From Owenia fusiformis (Eukaryota > Annelida > Polychaeta > Sabellida > Oweniidae): a stretch of DNA of 64,000 bases. The notes beneath the pieces were generated by a model. The model did no database searches and was not told the origin of the DNA. It saw nothing but the letters and a program-made list of their open reading frames with translations. The position numbers and the translations under genes are program-made. This document shows, in pieces, positions 10,504 through 21,643 of this stretch; the first letter of the stretch is position 1; every line of letters starts with the position of its first letter. Where the stretch lies: NCBI GenBank assembly GCA_903813345.2, contig CAIIXF020000009.1, forward strand, positions 23,959,759 through 24,023,758, given 5' to 3'.

Positions 10504-11080
10504 TTATTCCATGATGGTGAAAATCCCTGCAATCTGATTGGTCCATGTGACTTAAATATATCCTGTATTTACACGCACTTTCCACTTAGCATTGAATACA
10601 GAGTGAAAATGACGTCAGCGTTGGGATACGGTCCAGTATCCCAACGCCCCAGATTTCCATCCAGGATATGACTATTACTAAAAAAATCAATGGCGATCTG
10701 TTTACACCAACGCATGCTAATATTTGCATTTTGCTAGAAAAATCTGATTTGAATATCAGGAAATGATACGGTGATCACCACAATTTATTATTTTAGGATA
10801 AAAAACACTCATCTGTAATTATAAAAAAATCAGTATGAAGCGCACATTGTTTTCATGAACTAGTAAAAATCCAATCCCATATGGCAGACGAAAGTCGAAA
10901 AAACGTTTCGTTACACTGTTCCAGCTGATGAAATTGAAGAAAAATGTTGAAGAAAATCAAACGTATCGTATAATACAATAAAAGCAAAACAACAAAGCCA
11001 AAAAGATTTTGAAGGAATATCGATGTAAAATATTTTTGGACTTGATTTAGGGGAGTTTTATCTGAGTAATCATGGAATAA
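10504..11080. mobile_element. Probable non-autonomous element with TTATTCCATGAT termini
   Basis: TTATTCCATGATGG at 10504 matches the reverse complement of ATCATGGAATAA ending at 11080. Inside, GCGTTGGGATAC and GTATCCCAACGC form a perfect 12-bp hairpin with a 6-nt loop at 10618-10647. No coding capacity is visible. Confidence 0.5.
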
Positions 11081-11084
11081 AAAC

Positions 11085-11220
11085 GTTATTCAATGATTTC
11101 TCGTGAAATACAGAAAATATTCTTCCCTTGAACGTCTGTATTTCACTCTGCTAGCGCATCGTGAAATACGACCTTCTCGGGAAGAATATTTTCTGTATTT
11201 CACTCGAATCATTGAATAAC
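11085..11220. repeat. Foldback element with about 48-bp arms
   Basis: The left arm GTTATTCAATGATT and AAATACAGAAAATATTC is mirrored by the right arm ending GAATCATTGAATAAC at 11220. Only 2-3 mismatches or indels are seen by eye. Confidence 0.75.
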
Positions 11221-12072
11221 TTATAGTACATGTTTATATATTCAGTTTGTAGCTAATTGTGAACTATCACAATGTAGTATTGTAGTAAATAAGCTTTATT
11301 ACAACAAATAATACATTGATTGTGAGTTACAGTTTCATATATTCATCATAAGTACATGGTGATTATTGATTAGGCTTTTACTAATTCTTTGCATCATCAT
11401 AATCAGATTTAAAAATGCAGAAATACATGATAGTAATAATACATAATACTGTCCAGAAAAACTCAAGTCTTAGGAATCTTTTTTGAATCTCCTAAATAGC
11501 AGGATATTGATTATGTTTTTGGTTATTTGTATGATAGTATGTAGTGGTCCACTTAAATTTTTTAAAGTTTGAGATGGTCCCTTGCATTTTATCAGTGATG
11601 CTGATAGTCCATTGCAGTTTTATGAATGAACTTTCAGTATGAAAAATAAGTACCTTACTTGAAGTTAAATTGCTTTAAGAAGGTAAACAGGTAAACAAAA
11701 TAACATGCTTTGAAGTGTGTTCAAGGTGAAATGTAAGTCAGTTATGATATTCAGTAGTGTTAGAAACAAGGCAAATTCCTAATGTGGAGGTGTATGCCTT
11801 GGTTATTGAATATCTTTGATTTCTCATTGTTAATCAACTGAATTTACTTACATATGATTTTTTTTACTATGTTACCACCAGAAATGATGAGATATTGTTG
11901 TAGTCTAACTTTTTTGTGGACAGTGTTCGGCTTTTGGCAGTTGTCGTCTGTAACAAATGGTAGGTGGTTACAATTTGCGTGTTACTGCCTTATTTTATAT
12001 GCTTTATTTATATAACACATTTTACCTATTTCATAATGTTTTATATGTTAATGTGATATTTTTATTTTTCAG
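11221..12072. other. Upstream region or intron of the GCNT-like gene
   Basis: It ends in a splice acceptor (TTTATTTTTCAG, AG at 12071-12072), so the coding exon is preceded by an intron and an unseen 5' UTR exon. It contains copy A of a dispersed repeat of about 125 bp. An ATG at 11957 is in frame with the enzyme, but its extra segment is hydrophobic and intron-like. Confidence 0.5.
11875..11985 (+). repeat. Dispersed 'TGTTCGGC' repeat, copy A
   Basis: It shares GAGATATTGTTGTAGTC, a TTTTTGTGGAC block, GTGTTCGGC and GGTGGTTACAATTTGCGTGTTA-like sequence with copies at 14628-14760 and 54832-54950. Identity is moderate, so it is an old family. Confidence 0.6.
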
Positions 12073-12082
12073 GACTCCAACA

Positions 12083-14547
12083 ATGCAAAAAAGATTCTTT
12101 CGTTTGATATATTCCGCTGTCTGCACTGCAGGAATATATGTGCTTCTCAGGAGTATTTTATTCAAAAATCCTTCCAGCCAAAGAGAACATCTAGTCACAG
12201 GGCCTGTCAGTAGCAGAAATGCAATACATGTTACACAATGGTTCAATTCAGGCCAAATATCCAAGGGCCCAATTATTAATTGTGCCGCCCTTATTAATGC
12301 AGATAAAAATGAACTAGAAAAAAGCAAAAAATACATGGACAGATATCCTGAAAGTATGCAGTCAAATCTTGATTTTTTAGAAATCCATAAAAACTGTGGT
12401 GATTTTACAAAAAAGAACGGGTATTTTATGGAGCCTTTGACCCTAGAAGAAAAAGAGTTTCCCATCGCATTTGGGATTTTAATGTACAAAGATGTTGCGC
12501 AGACAGAATTTTTATTACGAACTATATATCGTCCACAGAATGTTTACTGCATACATTTGGATCGGGATTCTGCGCCCGATGTCAAACAAGCGATGCAATC
12601 TCTCGTGCAATGTTTTGATAATGTATTTATCGCCTCAAAGTTAGAACAGGTTGTTTATGCTGGTTTCCCAAGACTCCAAGCAGATGTAAATTGTATGGCA
12701 GATTTACTTAAATCTCGTATACCTTGGAAATATTATATCAACTTAGCTAGCCAGGCATTCCCTTTAAAGACAAATGCAGAGATTGTGAAGATATTAAAAA
12801 TATACAATGGGGCCAATGACATTGAAGGTATTATTGGAAAACGCATACATAAATGGCGTTTTGAAAAAACTTGGGTTTTAATTCCTAATCCTAAAGGAGG
12901 GAAGCCAAGCCTACGCGCAGATGATGCCAAAAAATCATCGCCTCCACATAACATTGAAATTGTAAGAGGAAGTGCATATGGGATTTTCTCAAAGGGTTTT
13001 GTGAACTATATCGTCAACAATGAGATAGCTAAAGACTTACTGGAGTGGTCCAAAGATACGTACAGCCCGGATGAACATTATTGGGCTACGCTACATCATT
13101 TAAAGAATAATCCACATCTAGAAACTCCAGGGGGATATAAAGGTAGGTATGTGTATAAGGGTTATGTACTGGGAGGTTTTGGATAAAGGGTATATCCTGA
13201 GGGATATATTTATATCTCCCTGAGGGACCGAAGGCACCAAGAGATATAAATATTTGTTGAGGGATATACCCTATATCCAAAACCGACTGTACATAACTGG
13301 TGTATCTCATACTTGAGTGTTTGGGTTAGATATTACATTTTCCACCTTTTTCAAATGAAAAGATAGGCCGATACTGTAAGAGCACAATTTACATTTAACA
13401 TTTTTGTAATATTCCTTTAGTTCAATACAATGAAATTGTAATTTTAAAAAAATTTTAAACTTAAAATCTAAAAAATTAATTTCAAACTTTGGAAAAATTC
13501 CTGGGAGGGGGATGGATATATTATATCTGCCCGCATTTGGCCTGAAGCGGGACATATACAATATATCCTGCCTGCTCCTCAGATATTCCTGGGTGATATC
13601 TACCCCAAACCCTCTCAAGTATGAGATACACTGTAATATGCTAGCCTATCAACAAGGCCAGGCCCAGAGCCAGCTTTTGCAGGTGGTAAAATTTTGCATG
13701 TTAGTGGCTGTTAATGCCTTGTATTAAAATACTATTGATCAGGGCTTGTTAAATCTTGTTTAAGAACATTAAAATGTGTATCATTGATGCTATTAGGTCT
13801 ACCATAAAATATTTTTTTACTAGTGAATGTTTGCACAAATCTGCACTTAAATTATTTTAGTTAGTTAAAGCTTATTATCAGTATGGGGTCAGGAGGGATT
13901 AACCCCTGAGTTCAAGTATGGGGTCAGGAGGGATTAACCCCAGAGTTCAAAGATGACATATCCTTATAATGTAAACCTGTATTGAGATGACATACATCTC
14001 TGATTGGAGAAAAATTGACAAAGTGGCGGCCTCAAAATTTTCGAAATACACTTTAAATAATATTATGTTCATTTTTGGTGTGTTGACCAATATCATAGCT
14101 TCATGCTCATGGCTTTTCAGATTTTTTGAGATTTAGAGATCTCTAAAAGCGTCATGATTGTACTTAACTATCTGCATTTGTATGTTTTTGCAAATTCAGT
14201 TTTGCCCTACCTGCTTTCTCACTATGTACTCTTTTGACTCTTTTGGTAAAATGGGATGTTACTGTTTTGCAGGTACAGCAGATGAGAAACCGTGGCTAGC
14301 TGTGTATGCATCTTGGGGCACTGTAGATCCCTGCCATGGGAAGTGGGCCCATGGAGTCTGTATATTTGGTGTTGAGGATCTTAACTATCTCGTAGGAAAG
14401 AGACATGAATTGTTTGCCAATAAATTTTATCGTAATTACCAATACCATGCCATTGAGTGTTTGGCGGAACACCTTTACAACAGAACAGTAGAGAAAGCTC
14501 CATTTGATACAAGTTTTTATGAAAAACTGCCATTCATAAAGCCATAG
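12083..14547 (+). CDS. GCNT-like beta-1,6-N-acetylglucosaminyltransferase (GT14), two coding exons
   Basis: The spliced CDS joins 12083-13142 to 14273-14547, giving 444 aa, close to the roughly 430 aa of vertebrate GCNT enzymes. The intron has donor AAAG/GTAGGT and acceptor TTTTGCAG and keeps the frame. The protein is a type II Golgi membrane protein: a short basic start, a membrane segment at about residues 6-27, a stem, then the GT14 catalytic domain (about 127-420). Visible family motifs include FGILMYKD, the HLDRD segment (CIHLDRDSA), YYINLASQAFPLKTN and SPDEHYWATL. In the last, Glu331 aligns with the catalytic base of mouse core-2 enzyme (Glu320). The second exon holds the conserved GKWxxGVCIFGVEDL and FANKF segments. 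GT14 enzymes add branching GlcNAc to O-glycan cores or poly-LacNAc. Which acceptor this copy uses is unknown. The start at 12083 is chosen because the acceptor lies just upstream and the signal anchor follows at once. Confidence 0.9.
13160..13298. mobile_element. Palindromic foldback element next to the splice donor
   Basis: The whole 139 bp folds back on itself: GTTATGTACT at the left pairs with the right end ACATAAC. TTTTGGATA, GGGTATATCC and GAGGGATAT blocks are mirrored by ATATCCC, GGATATACCC and TATCCAAAA. It starts about 17 bp downstream of the exon-1 donor. Confidence 0.75.
13301..13633. mobile_element. Second inverted-repeat element in the same intron
   Basis: TGTATCTCATACTTGAG at 13301 is the reverse complement of CTCAAGTATGAGATACA ending near 13631. 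The match continues inward with TTTGGGTTAGATAT-like sequence. It abuts the foldback element at 13160-13298, so the two may be parts of one composite unit. Confidence 0.65.
13880..13949 (+). repeat. 35-bp direct tandem duplication
   Basis: AGTATGGGGTCAGGAGGG occurs at 13880 and again at 13915. The two units differ by a single base near their ends (CCCTGAG against CCCAGAG), which indicates a recent event. Confidence 0.85.
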
Positions 14548-14627
14548 TGATGCTCAATAGAGCTTGAATTATTAATGATTCATGCATGTTTACACAGCTT
14601 ACATTCCAAAATTCCATTTTTATGTTA

Positions 14628-14760
14628 TCACCAAAAGTGGTGACATATTGTAATAGTCACCAAGATTTTGTGAATGGTGTTCGGCAGTTGATGTTTGTTG
14701 GTTGGTGTCAGGCTCAAATGGCAGGCGGTGACATTTTGTATGTTAATGTCTTGTTTCATA
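14628..14760 (+). repeat. Dispersed 'TGTTCGGC' repeat, copy B
   Basis: It lies 80 bp downstream of the GCNT-like stop codon. It shares GTGACATATTGTAATAGTCACC, GTGTTCGGCAGTTG and GGTGACATTTTGTATGTTAATG-type blocks with copies A and C. Confidence 0.6.
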
Positions 14761-14960
14761 GTGTGGGAGAAACATCAGAAGAACTGAATTCCATCTTCTG
14801 AGAAATGTCAATCAAACCTTATGCCATGGTATATGTGATATTGTTAAAGAAAAGTGCAATTGATGATATTTAGTATTCCTCAGCCTCTAAACACAAGGCT
14901 ACAGATCTCGAAAGAGAATGAAGGTGTTCTGTATCTTGGATTGGAGCCCTGGGATCAGAG

Positions 14961-15425
14961 GATGAGTACTCCTGGTATGTTTGCGAGCTACAATTTTTTC
15001 AATTGTGCAATTCACATGTTTGAGAAAGTGAAAGTGAATTACAATGCACAGAAGTATGCGGTATAAATATTTTTATAAAATGAGAGATCAGCAAAAATTA
15101 AAAATTGTGATAGTGTAATATAACCCTTAAACGGTTGGGGGGAAATCTTTAAGGAATTGTGTTGTTTCTTAAAATTTAATTAGGCATGGAGGATGAGTAC
15201 TCCTGTACTCCTGGTATGTTTGCGGGCTACAATTTTTTCAATTGTGCAATTCACATGTTTTAGAAAGTGAAAGTAAATTGCAATATACAAAAGTATGTGT
15301 TATAAATATTTTTATAAAATGAGAGATCAGCAAAAATAAAAAATGGTGAAAGTGTAACCCTTAAATAGTTGGGGGGGCAGTCTTTAAGGAATCGTTTTTT
15401 TTCTTGAAATTGAATAAGGCAAAGA
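14961..15425 (+). repeat. Two tandem units of about 231 bp
   Basis: GATGAGTACTCCTG occurs at 14961 and 15192. Both units share GCTACAATTTTTTCAATTG and ATGAGAGATCAGCAAAAA and end in a run of G followed by CTTTAAGGAAT. The second unit has a small internal CTGTACTCCTGGT duplication. There is no coding potential. The region is probably 3' flank of the GCNT-like gene. Confidence 0.8.
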
Positions 15426-15784
15426 TAATGAAATACCCAAATTGTGAGTAGTTTTGACTTGAATTGATAAACTCCTATGTTCTCAGAATATGAATTTCTT
15501 CATCAATAACGGCTCGATAGATATAAGTAAGCTCAAAATACTGGGAATTTGATAATCTTTCCAATGATACCTAATACACCCTCCTATGAATGATCATTTC
15601 CAAGACCAAAGGTATCTATAGCTGATAGCCTATTGTTTAAGGGCTAAAAATCACAAACTAAGTGAAATATATTTTTCACACATAGCTAGGAAGGTTTGTC
15701 CGATTCCAGTCAATCCACTATAATGCACTGCATTATATAACCAATGAACCACCCAAGGTCACTTGTTGAATGGTTGTCAAGATG

Positions 15785-16264
15785 AAAACCTGTAGATGAA
15801 CGTTTATGTAATATTTGTGGTATTTTAGAAGATGAACAACACTTCATCATGATTTGTAAGAAAAACACTACAGAAAGAAAAATCTTGTTTGACACCCTTA
15901 CACGATTTAATTTTGTAGGCAGTCCTGACATTATTTTTAAAAAACTAATGTCTCACAAAAATTCTTATGTAATTTTACATTTAGCAAAGTTCATCTATCA
16001 TTCACTCAAAAAATTGGATTAATGTGTCAACGATGCATCACACTGATATTTAAATTTCTGTCAAGCTATATTTGTATTTTACAATTATCTTGTATTCTGT
16101 ATTTTACATTTGATGATGTAATTAGAATTGTATTTGACAACAACTTTATTTTTGTATTCAATAGTTAGTTTAGTCTTAGGTCAGTTTTGTAGTTTGTAGT
16201 TTTTAGTGACTAATATGTCATTGTAATGACATCAGAGAGTCAATAAAAGATATATATATATATG
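15785..16264 (+). mobile_element. Second LINE 3' end, severely 5' truncated
   Basis: From about 15796 the frame reads a zinc knuckle, CNICGILEDEQHFIMIC (CX2CX7HX4C), followed by about 50 residues and a stop at 16021. This is the same ORF2 C-terminus plan as the LINE at 2271-4145, but a different family by sequence. A 240-bp 3' UTR ends in AATAAAAGA followed by a (TA)n tract at 16251-16262, the likely insertion tail. Confidence 0.75.
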
Positions 16265-16929
16265 ACAACTTGACTCTACAGATTGAAATTGATACTTTAC
16301 TAACTTGACCTTTGCAAAAAGTTTCATTGAAAATATGTTCTTTTGTTTAGTGATTTCGTATCTTTTAGGTGATTTCTTAGAAAATATTTTGTAATGTGTG
16401 AAAAGTTTAAGCCCAAGACTCAATGCATTGTGCAGTTGTGACTGATTCATTCCACTCAGGCATTGTTTCCTAAACTTAGCACTTGATTCTGCGAATAAAA
16501 TGCAAAGTTTGAAACAACACCTTTTTATGAATGATTGATCCAAAATTATGAGTCCAAGGCTTAAATCCTTAATAAATAATAGCACCGAATTACCAGGAGG
16601 TGCAGTATATACAACTTACATTTTACAATATTATGTAACAGTAACTTTGCAATACATACGTGGTATTTTTGAACTTATACTTAATTTTATACTAAAATAT
16701 TTATTCCATTATGGACTTAAAAAATTCCTCTAAGGCAGGGGCTTGTGGAGAAATCTATAAGAATTATGTGTATTGTAATGCTGTAAAAATTTGTCAAAAT
16801 GTAATCATTCCACAATTGTGTGCCATACATAATGATTCATTATTTGAATGTATTATCGATCATGGATGCATTTTCTTAATGCAAGTTTTAAGTGTAGTGA
16901 TGTTTCACTTTTGTTTATTATACTACAGA
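16265..16929. other. Non-coding, no supported feature
   Basis: Open frames on both strands at 16232-16944 show no family resemblance, no splice logic and A/T-driven composition. Confidence 0.4.
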
Positions 16930-17447
16930 AAAGTAAAGTCTTAGTAAACACTAGAGGTGTCACGGGTCAGATATATTTCGGGTCGGGTCGGGCCAGAAAA
17001 AAAGGGTGCGGGTTGGGTAATTTAGGGTTGGGTCAGAAGGAAACAGAAAAATAAATTTTACTTGCTGTTTAAACCTGCATTATTGCATGTTATGCTTTGA
17101 TAAAGGGAAAATGATAGAAAATTAGCATTAATCATTCAGCAAGAACCATAAACTATTCCCCTCAAGAAATAGGCAAGCCAAAAGTTTGAAATTTTGCGGG
17201 AAATATAAAGAATTTTTCGATAATTTATGATAATTCTGAGTGTTCTGACCTGATCCCAAATTGGTAAGAAGTTGTTTGTAACCCGACCTGAGCATTCCAA
17301 CCTGAGATTCGGGTCGGTGAGACACCTCTAGTTAACACCTCTCCTGAGTGAACACCTGTGTCTTGCTTACACCTCTTCTCAGTACATACACCACTGATGT
17401 ATCGCTATGGTGAACACATTTTTGTGGCTCAATAGGTTTTACTGTAG
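16930..17447 (+). repeat. 'GTGAACACCT' dispersed repeat, copy A, interrupted by a hAT-like insertion
   Basis: Outside the insertion at 16952-17330 the sequence reads AGTCTTAGTAAACAC, then ACACCTCTCCTGAGTGAACACCTG-like sequence, and ends GGTTTTACTGTAG. It matches copies B (46146-46310) and C (61271-61455), which lack the insertion. Confidence 0.7.
16952..17330. mobile_element. hAT-like non-autonomous element (379 bp)
   Basis: It begins TAGAGGTGTCACGGGTC and ends GACCCGAATC-type sequence then GAGACACCTCTA. The inverted ends share GAGGTGTC and GGGTCGG blocks. Flanking 8-mers GTAAACAC (16944-16951) and GTTAACAC (17331-17338) differ at one base, as expected of an ageing 8-bp target duplication. 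Internal repeats of CGGGT give the G-rich left half. No transposase is present. Confidence 0.8.
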
Positions 17448-18519
17448 TAAGTTGTTTTTGGGATATATTCAGAAATAACTTTGGTATGTTGAGAGGGCTT
17501 GGAAAACCATGATGGCAGATATTGCCATTTTAAAAAATTATTTTTGTGTTATCAGTTATGTCAAGATGTTGATTTGGCCACTTTGCATTTTTAAGATTCT
17601 GTTAAACAACAATTTTAATGAAAAACAAAATAGGGCCATAACATTTTAAAAGAACATAGAGATAGAATATTATGTCTGTGATTCTCTATATACTATACGA
17701 TATACATGATTTAATACACTATGTAGAATACATGCCTGTTTTATCACTTTAATAGATGTTCAATGTAGACACCTAATTGTGCCAAGACATAGATTGCAAA
17801 TAAATAATAATCAAATAATAAAATCAAAATGTGGCTGTGAATTATTGTTGGTGGATATGCATTCAACCATTTGGGTATTAACTAAAATAAAATACCATGG
17901 ATCATATACATTCCATCCAGGTATTAACTTAAATAAAATATCATGGATCAGCTTTGGTAATGTGTAAAATAGCTCTCACATTAGCTGTGTGGGTCCACTG
18001 TGCCCCACTGTGTGTCTAATTTTGGGTATTGATTTTTTAATAAATGAATTAATTTTTGTATTTTGTGTGATGGGGGACATCTTGCTGAAAAACTATTTAT
18101 TTTGCCCACCTTGTATCCATGCCATGCCCCGCCCTCCATCTGCCCCAAAATATTCACACGGTGACAAACACTGCCCACACTGCCTTAGTGTGACAGCTCC
18201 CTTATATAATATAGTAAGTAAATGACCATAACAAAATTAAAAATTGCTGCATGTTTTTATGTTCTTCTTTTTGTGCAGCATACATGCAAAAACTTCTTCA
18301 ATTTAATTACTTTATATTGATTTTACTGCATCTATGAATAATAAAGAATAAACTCACCACATCTTGCCACATGTTAAACATACAAGGTGGTGGTGACATT
18401 TTGTCATGTTTATTCCTTGGTTTGCAAAAATCAATAATTACTAAGTTATCCAGTTCATTAAAAAATGGTAATTATCCAAGCCATGCAGTTTCAAACCAAT
18501 ACTGTAAATTGCTTCAGCT
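17448..18519. other. Non-coding, no supported feature
   Basis: TGGGTATTAACTxAAATAAAATA with CCATGGATCA is repeated twice near 17870-17950. Otherwise no gene, RNA or element is supported. Confidence 0.4.
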
Positions 18520-18761
18520 GACCTTTCCAATAAACCCCGCCACCTTTTGATAAGTCAAAGAAGCAAGGGTATATTGACTCACTAGATTGGTGATGTCATT
18601 TGTTGTTGAAAATTAGCAATTATTCATTGCTGTAAGCCTAAGTTTATCTCATCTCTCATTGGAGAAATTGCAACCTACAACCAATGACATCATCATTCTT
18701 GCCAATATATCACAGCTTCTTTGATTTACCAAAAGGTGGCAGGGTTTATTGGAAAGGTCTA
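18520..18761. mobile_element. MITE-like inverted-repeat element
   Basis: The left end ACCTTTCCAATAAACCC and the right end GGGTTTATTGGAAAGGT are exact reverse complements. Further matches (CCACCTTTTG, TCAAAGAAGC, GATGTCATT) extend the arms to about 110 bp. The whole element is 242 bp. Confidence 0.8.
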
Positions 18762-20308
18762 TTGACCTGTCCTTTCATGCCACACTGGAAAAACCAAAAT
18801 GAAATATACTGTCTTGATTAATAATTTCATAGCGAGGCTTCCAATATAGGTTTTACTTTTGCAGTAATTTTTAGTTCGCGAACAAAACATTGCTACCTAT
18901 AGCCTATGACATCATGGATATAGCCTATATATCCTAGCTTTTTTTGTAACACACAATGTCCCCTTTGAATAAGCAATTCATCACTTTTCACCAAGACATT
19001 TAAAGACCTTTATGTCATCCACTGGTATTTTGATACATTTTGTCAAAAAGTTATCATATTAAATTGCGTCTAAGTTCTGAACATGCAAATTCGCCAAATT
19101 AAGCAAAGACAAAGTAAATCAATTCATGGTATATAAATTCTTTGTTCAAAACCTTTCATGTCAGGGATCCAAAACTTGTATCTGCTTTGACCATCTAAAG
19201 AGTCAATTTTCAAATCCAATTTAGAAAATAGGTCAAAGAAGACTGATACCCTGGGGATCAGAGACACATAACAATAACTAACCTCTGAACAAGACATAAC
19301 AGATGTACAGTCATGATGCTGAGATGATTTTTATTACCCCAAATGTAGCTGCCCCCCCCCCACACACACTGGCTACGTGGATGTTAGTGAACAATGTGGC
19401 AATACATGTCAATTATTACTAAGCCTAATATCAGTAATCTTGGTTCAACATAGGGTACAACTATTCCAGAAATCAAGAAATTGTACTTGTTTGTTTCCAA
19501 GTTTAAATCAATCTCATTTTTGAGTAGTCTACATGTAGCTATCAGTCCTCGTGGCCCCTCCCCACCGACACACCTCCCCACAATCAAAATACCAGGTAAC
19601 ACATTTATACTCATAAATCATTTGAATGAAACCATAACTTGTCGCTGCATGTTAGCCAATTAGAAACAGTCCCTGTAGTTGTTATTCGATAGTACTACAT
19701 ACTACAATATGGAGTCTACAAGAGGTAAAGGTTGTGTGGATCCCACAATGTTTGTTACGTCTTATTCTTATATCCTTCTTTATAAAGTGAGCGTAGTTAT
19801 TTGGGTTCGTTTTGAGTGATAAATAATTCATAATTCATTTATAGATGTCGTACATTGCTTAACATGAAATAAACGTGATTATTGACTTTTATTTTGGTAT
19901 TTAAGTATAGATGTCTCTGCTCAAAAACTTGACATGCTCTTATGCAAATACCTGGCTGATTATCCTTCAAATCCAAAATATTGACATGAAAGGCGCCGAC
20001 AAAAGATCAAAGGAACCGCTTCCTCGTAATCGCTCATTGATAATGAATTAATTCATATAGAAGATAAAACACTCTCTATTGATACAGAGAGAGTGATAGT
20101 GGACTCATACCATGCTGTGATTTGAGCATATATCAATGTAAAATTATAAGCCCAACTATGGGAGTAGTACATGTTTACTGTTTAGTACAAGCATTTGTAC
20201 ACAATTTAAACATTGTGATTTAAAATCAAATCAAAATACTAATTGTTTATTTAAAGGTATTGTGGTACGGTTCAGGCGTACGCGTTTCGATCATTGAAGA
20301 ACGCTGTA

Positions 20309-20431
20309 TCAAGGCCGATGCTAGCCTTGCCCCAAGTCGGTCTCTTTTACTTATCTTGATTTCTATTATGAATTCAAGATCAGATAAAGTAAAAAATACT
20401 GACTTTGGGCAAGGCTAGGCCGATGCCTTGA
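20309..20431. repeat. Inverted repeat with about 55-bp arms
   Basis: The left arm has TCAAGGCCGATGCTAGCC and ACTTATCTTGA. The right arm in reverse complement has TCAAGGCATCGGCCTAGCC and a matching CTTGCCC-AAGTC block. The loop is short. It is probably a foldback element. Confidence 0.7.
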
Positions 20432-20770
20432 TGGATGGTTTTATGAAAAGGATGGTTGAACAGGAGCGAGGTGAGCACCCAGTACAAGGTGTTCAAAAAC
20501 GTCAACGCATATTCTTTCTATCCATTTGCGAGCCCTTGCAACACCACCTGTGTCAATGTGAATATAGCTAGAATGAATGATATAGGAGTATGAAACTGGG
20601 TAACTTGTATTTATTTTATTGTCTTTTCCACTCGCGGTCATTTGTAAACAGTACTAAATACATTTTTCAGTATGTATTTTTCACGAAAAATGTACCTTGT
20701 TGCTGTTCCGCTTCGGCAAAGTTTAGGTACCCTAACCTGTAAATGCAACATCGCTCGTATGTGCACTTTC

Positions 20771-20943
20771 GGGCCCGTAGCCAGGGGGGTTCGCAATCAT
20801 GCAGTTCAATTTGTTTCACCATTTTGAGCACTTCTCCAGTGATTTTAGCCATATTTGGGCCAAATTTGTCAAATGTGAACCCCCATGGAGATTTTTGATT
20901 ACTGACCCTCCCCCCCCCCCTGGCAAATCCTGGCTACGGGCCT
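20771..20943. mobile_element. Small element with GGCCCGTAGCCAGG inverted ends
   Basis: It starts GGGCCCGTAGCCAGG and ends CCTGGCTACGGGCCTG, near-perfect inverted termini of about 15 bp. Poly-G or poly-C runs lie just inside each end. No coding capacity is visible. Confidence 0.75.
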
Positions 20944-21643
20944 GACCTTTCTGCGCTGATGGGGCATCTCATGAACTGATGAAGATGTCTGCACTTGCAT
21001 CTCAAATGTCTTCAAGGAATTAAATTCTGAGATGGAAAATATTTGAATTAATATCATGTTTGTAGCTCGGTCGCATCTTAGAAAATAAATTGCCTAATTC
21101 TATATAATTTAATTTATGGTTGGAAAATTAACTGGCAATTCGTTGCCACTAAATGACACGAATTATCCTCATCACGCAATTCAAAGAAATTCACGAGTCC
21201 AAAACTAATGGTGTTATCAATAATAAAGTTAACCATATATGATTTGATACAAAAGCAGATAAGGAACATTGCCGATGCTCCACTTTTAATAGTCTTGGAC
21301 TCACGTGGCTTACTCTACAGCCTGTTCTATAGACAGGAAACATTGCACTTGTGCTTTTACTCCTGATTGAGTCCTTATTGCATATGAAATAAGTTTGTTT
21401 TATTTCGTGTCAGTGTTTCAGAGTGAAAACAAAGGATAGGTAATTCAAAATGTTGGAAGCAAAATGTTCATGAAGCATTTAATTGCCCCTCAACATTTGT
21501 TACCATCTGAAAAATTCGGGATATTGTATCAAACCTGGAGGTTATTGAAGAAAAAGACCCTTATTTATTAGAGATCGAAAACAAGGGACGTCCTCTGTAA
21601 TGCCAGAAAATAGACATGAATGAGGTTTCGGTTCGTCTATATC

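Larger units (their letters stand above)
13143..14272 (+). other. Intron of the GCNT-like gene
   Basis: The intron is 1130 bp with GT...AG borders. It is filled with young-looking palindromic elements (13160-13298, 13301-13633) and a 35-bp direct duplication at 13880-13949. Small frames inside have no support. Confidence 0.85.

Noticed and set aside
11957-12082. In-frame extension of the GCNT-like protein from an ATG at 11957
   Set aside because: It crosses a clear acceptor (TTTATTTTTCAG at 12061-12072), is intron-like in composition and would bury the signal anchor.
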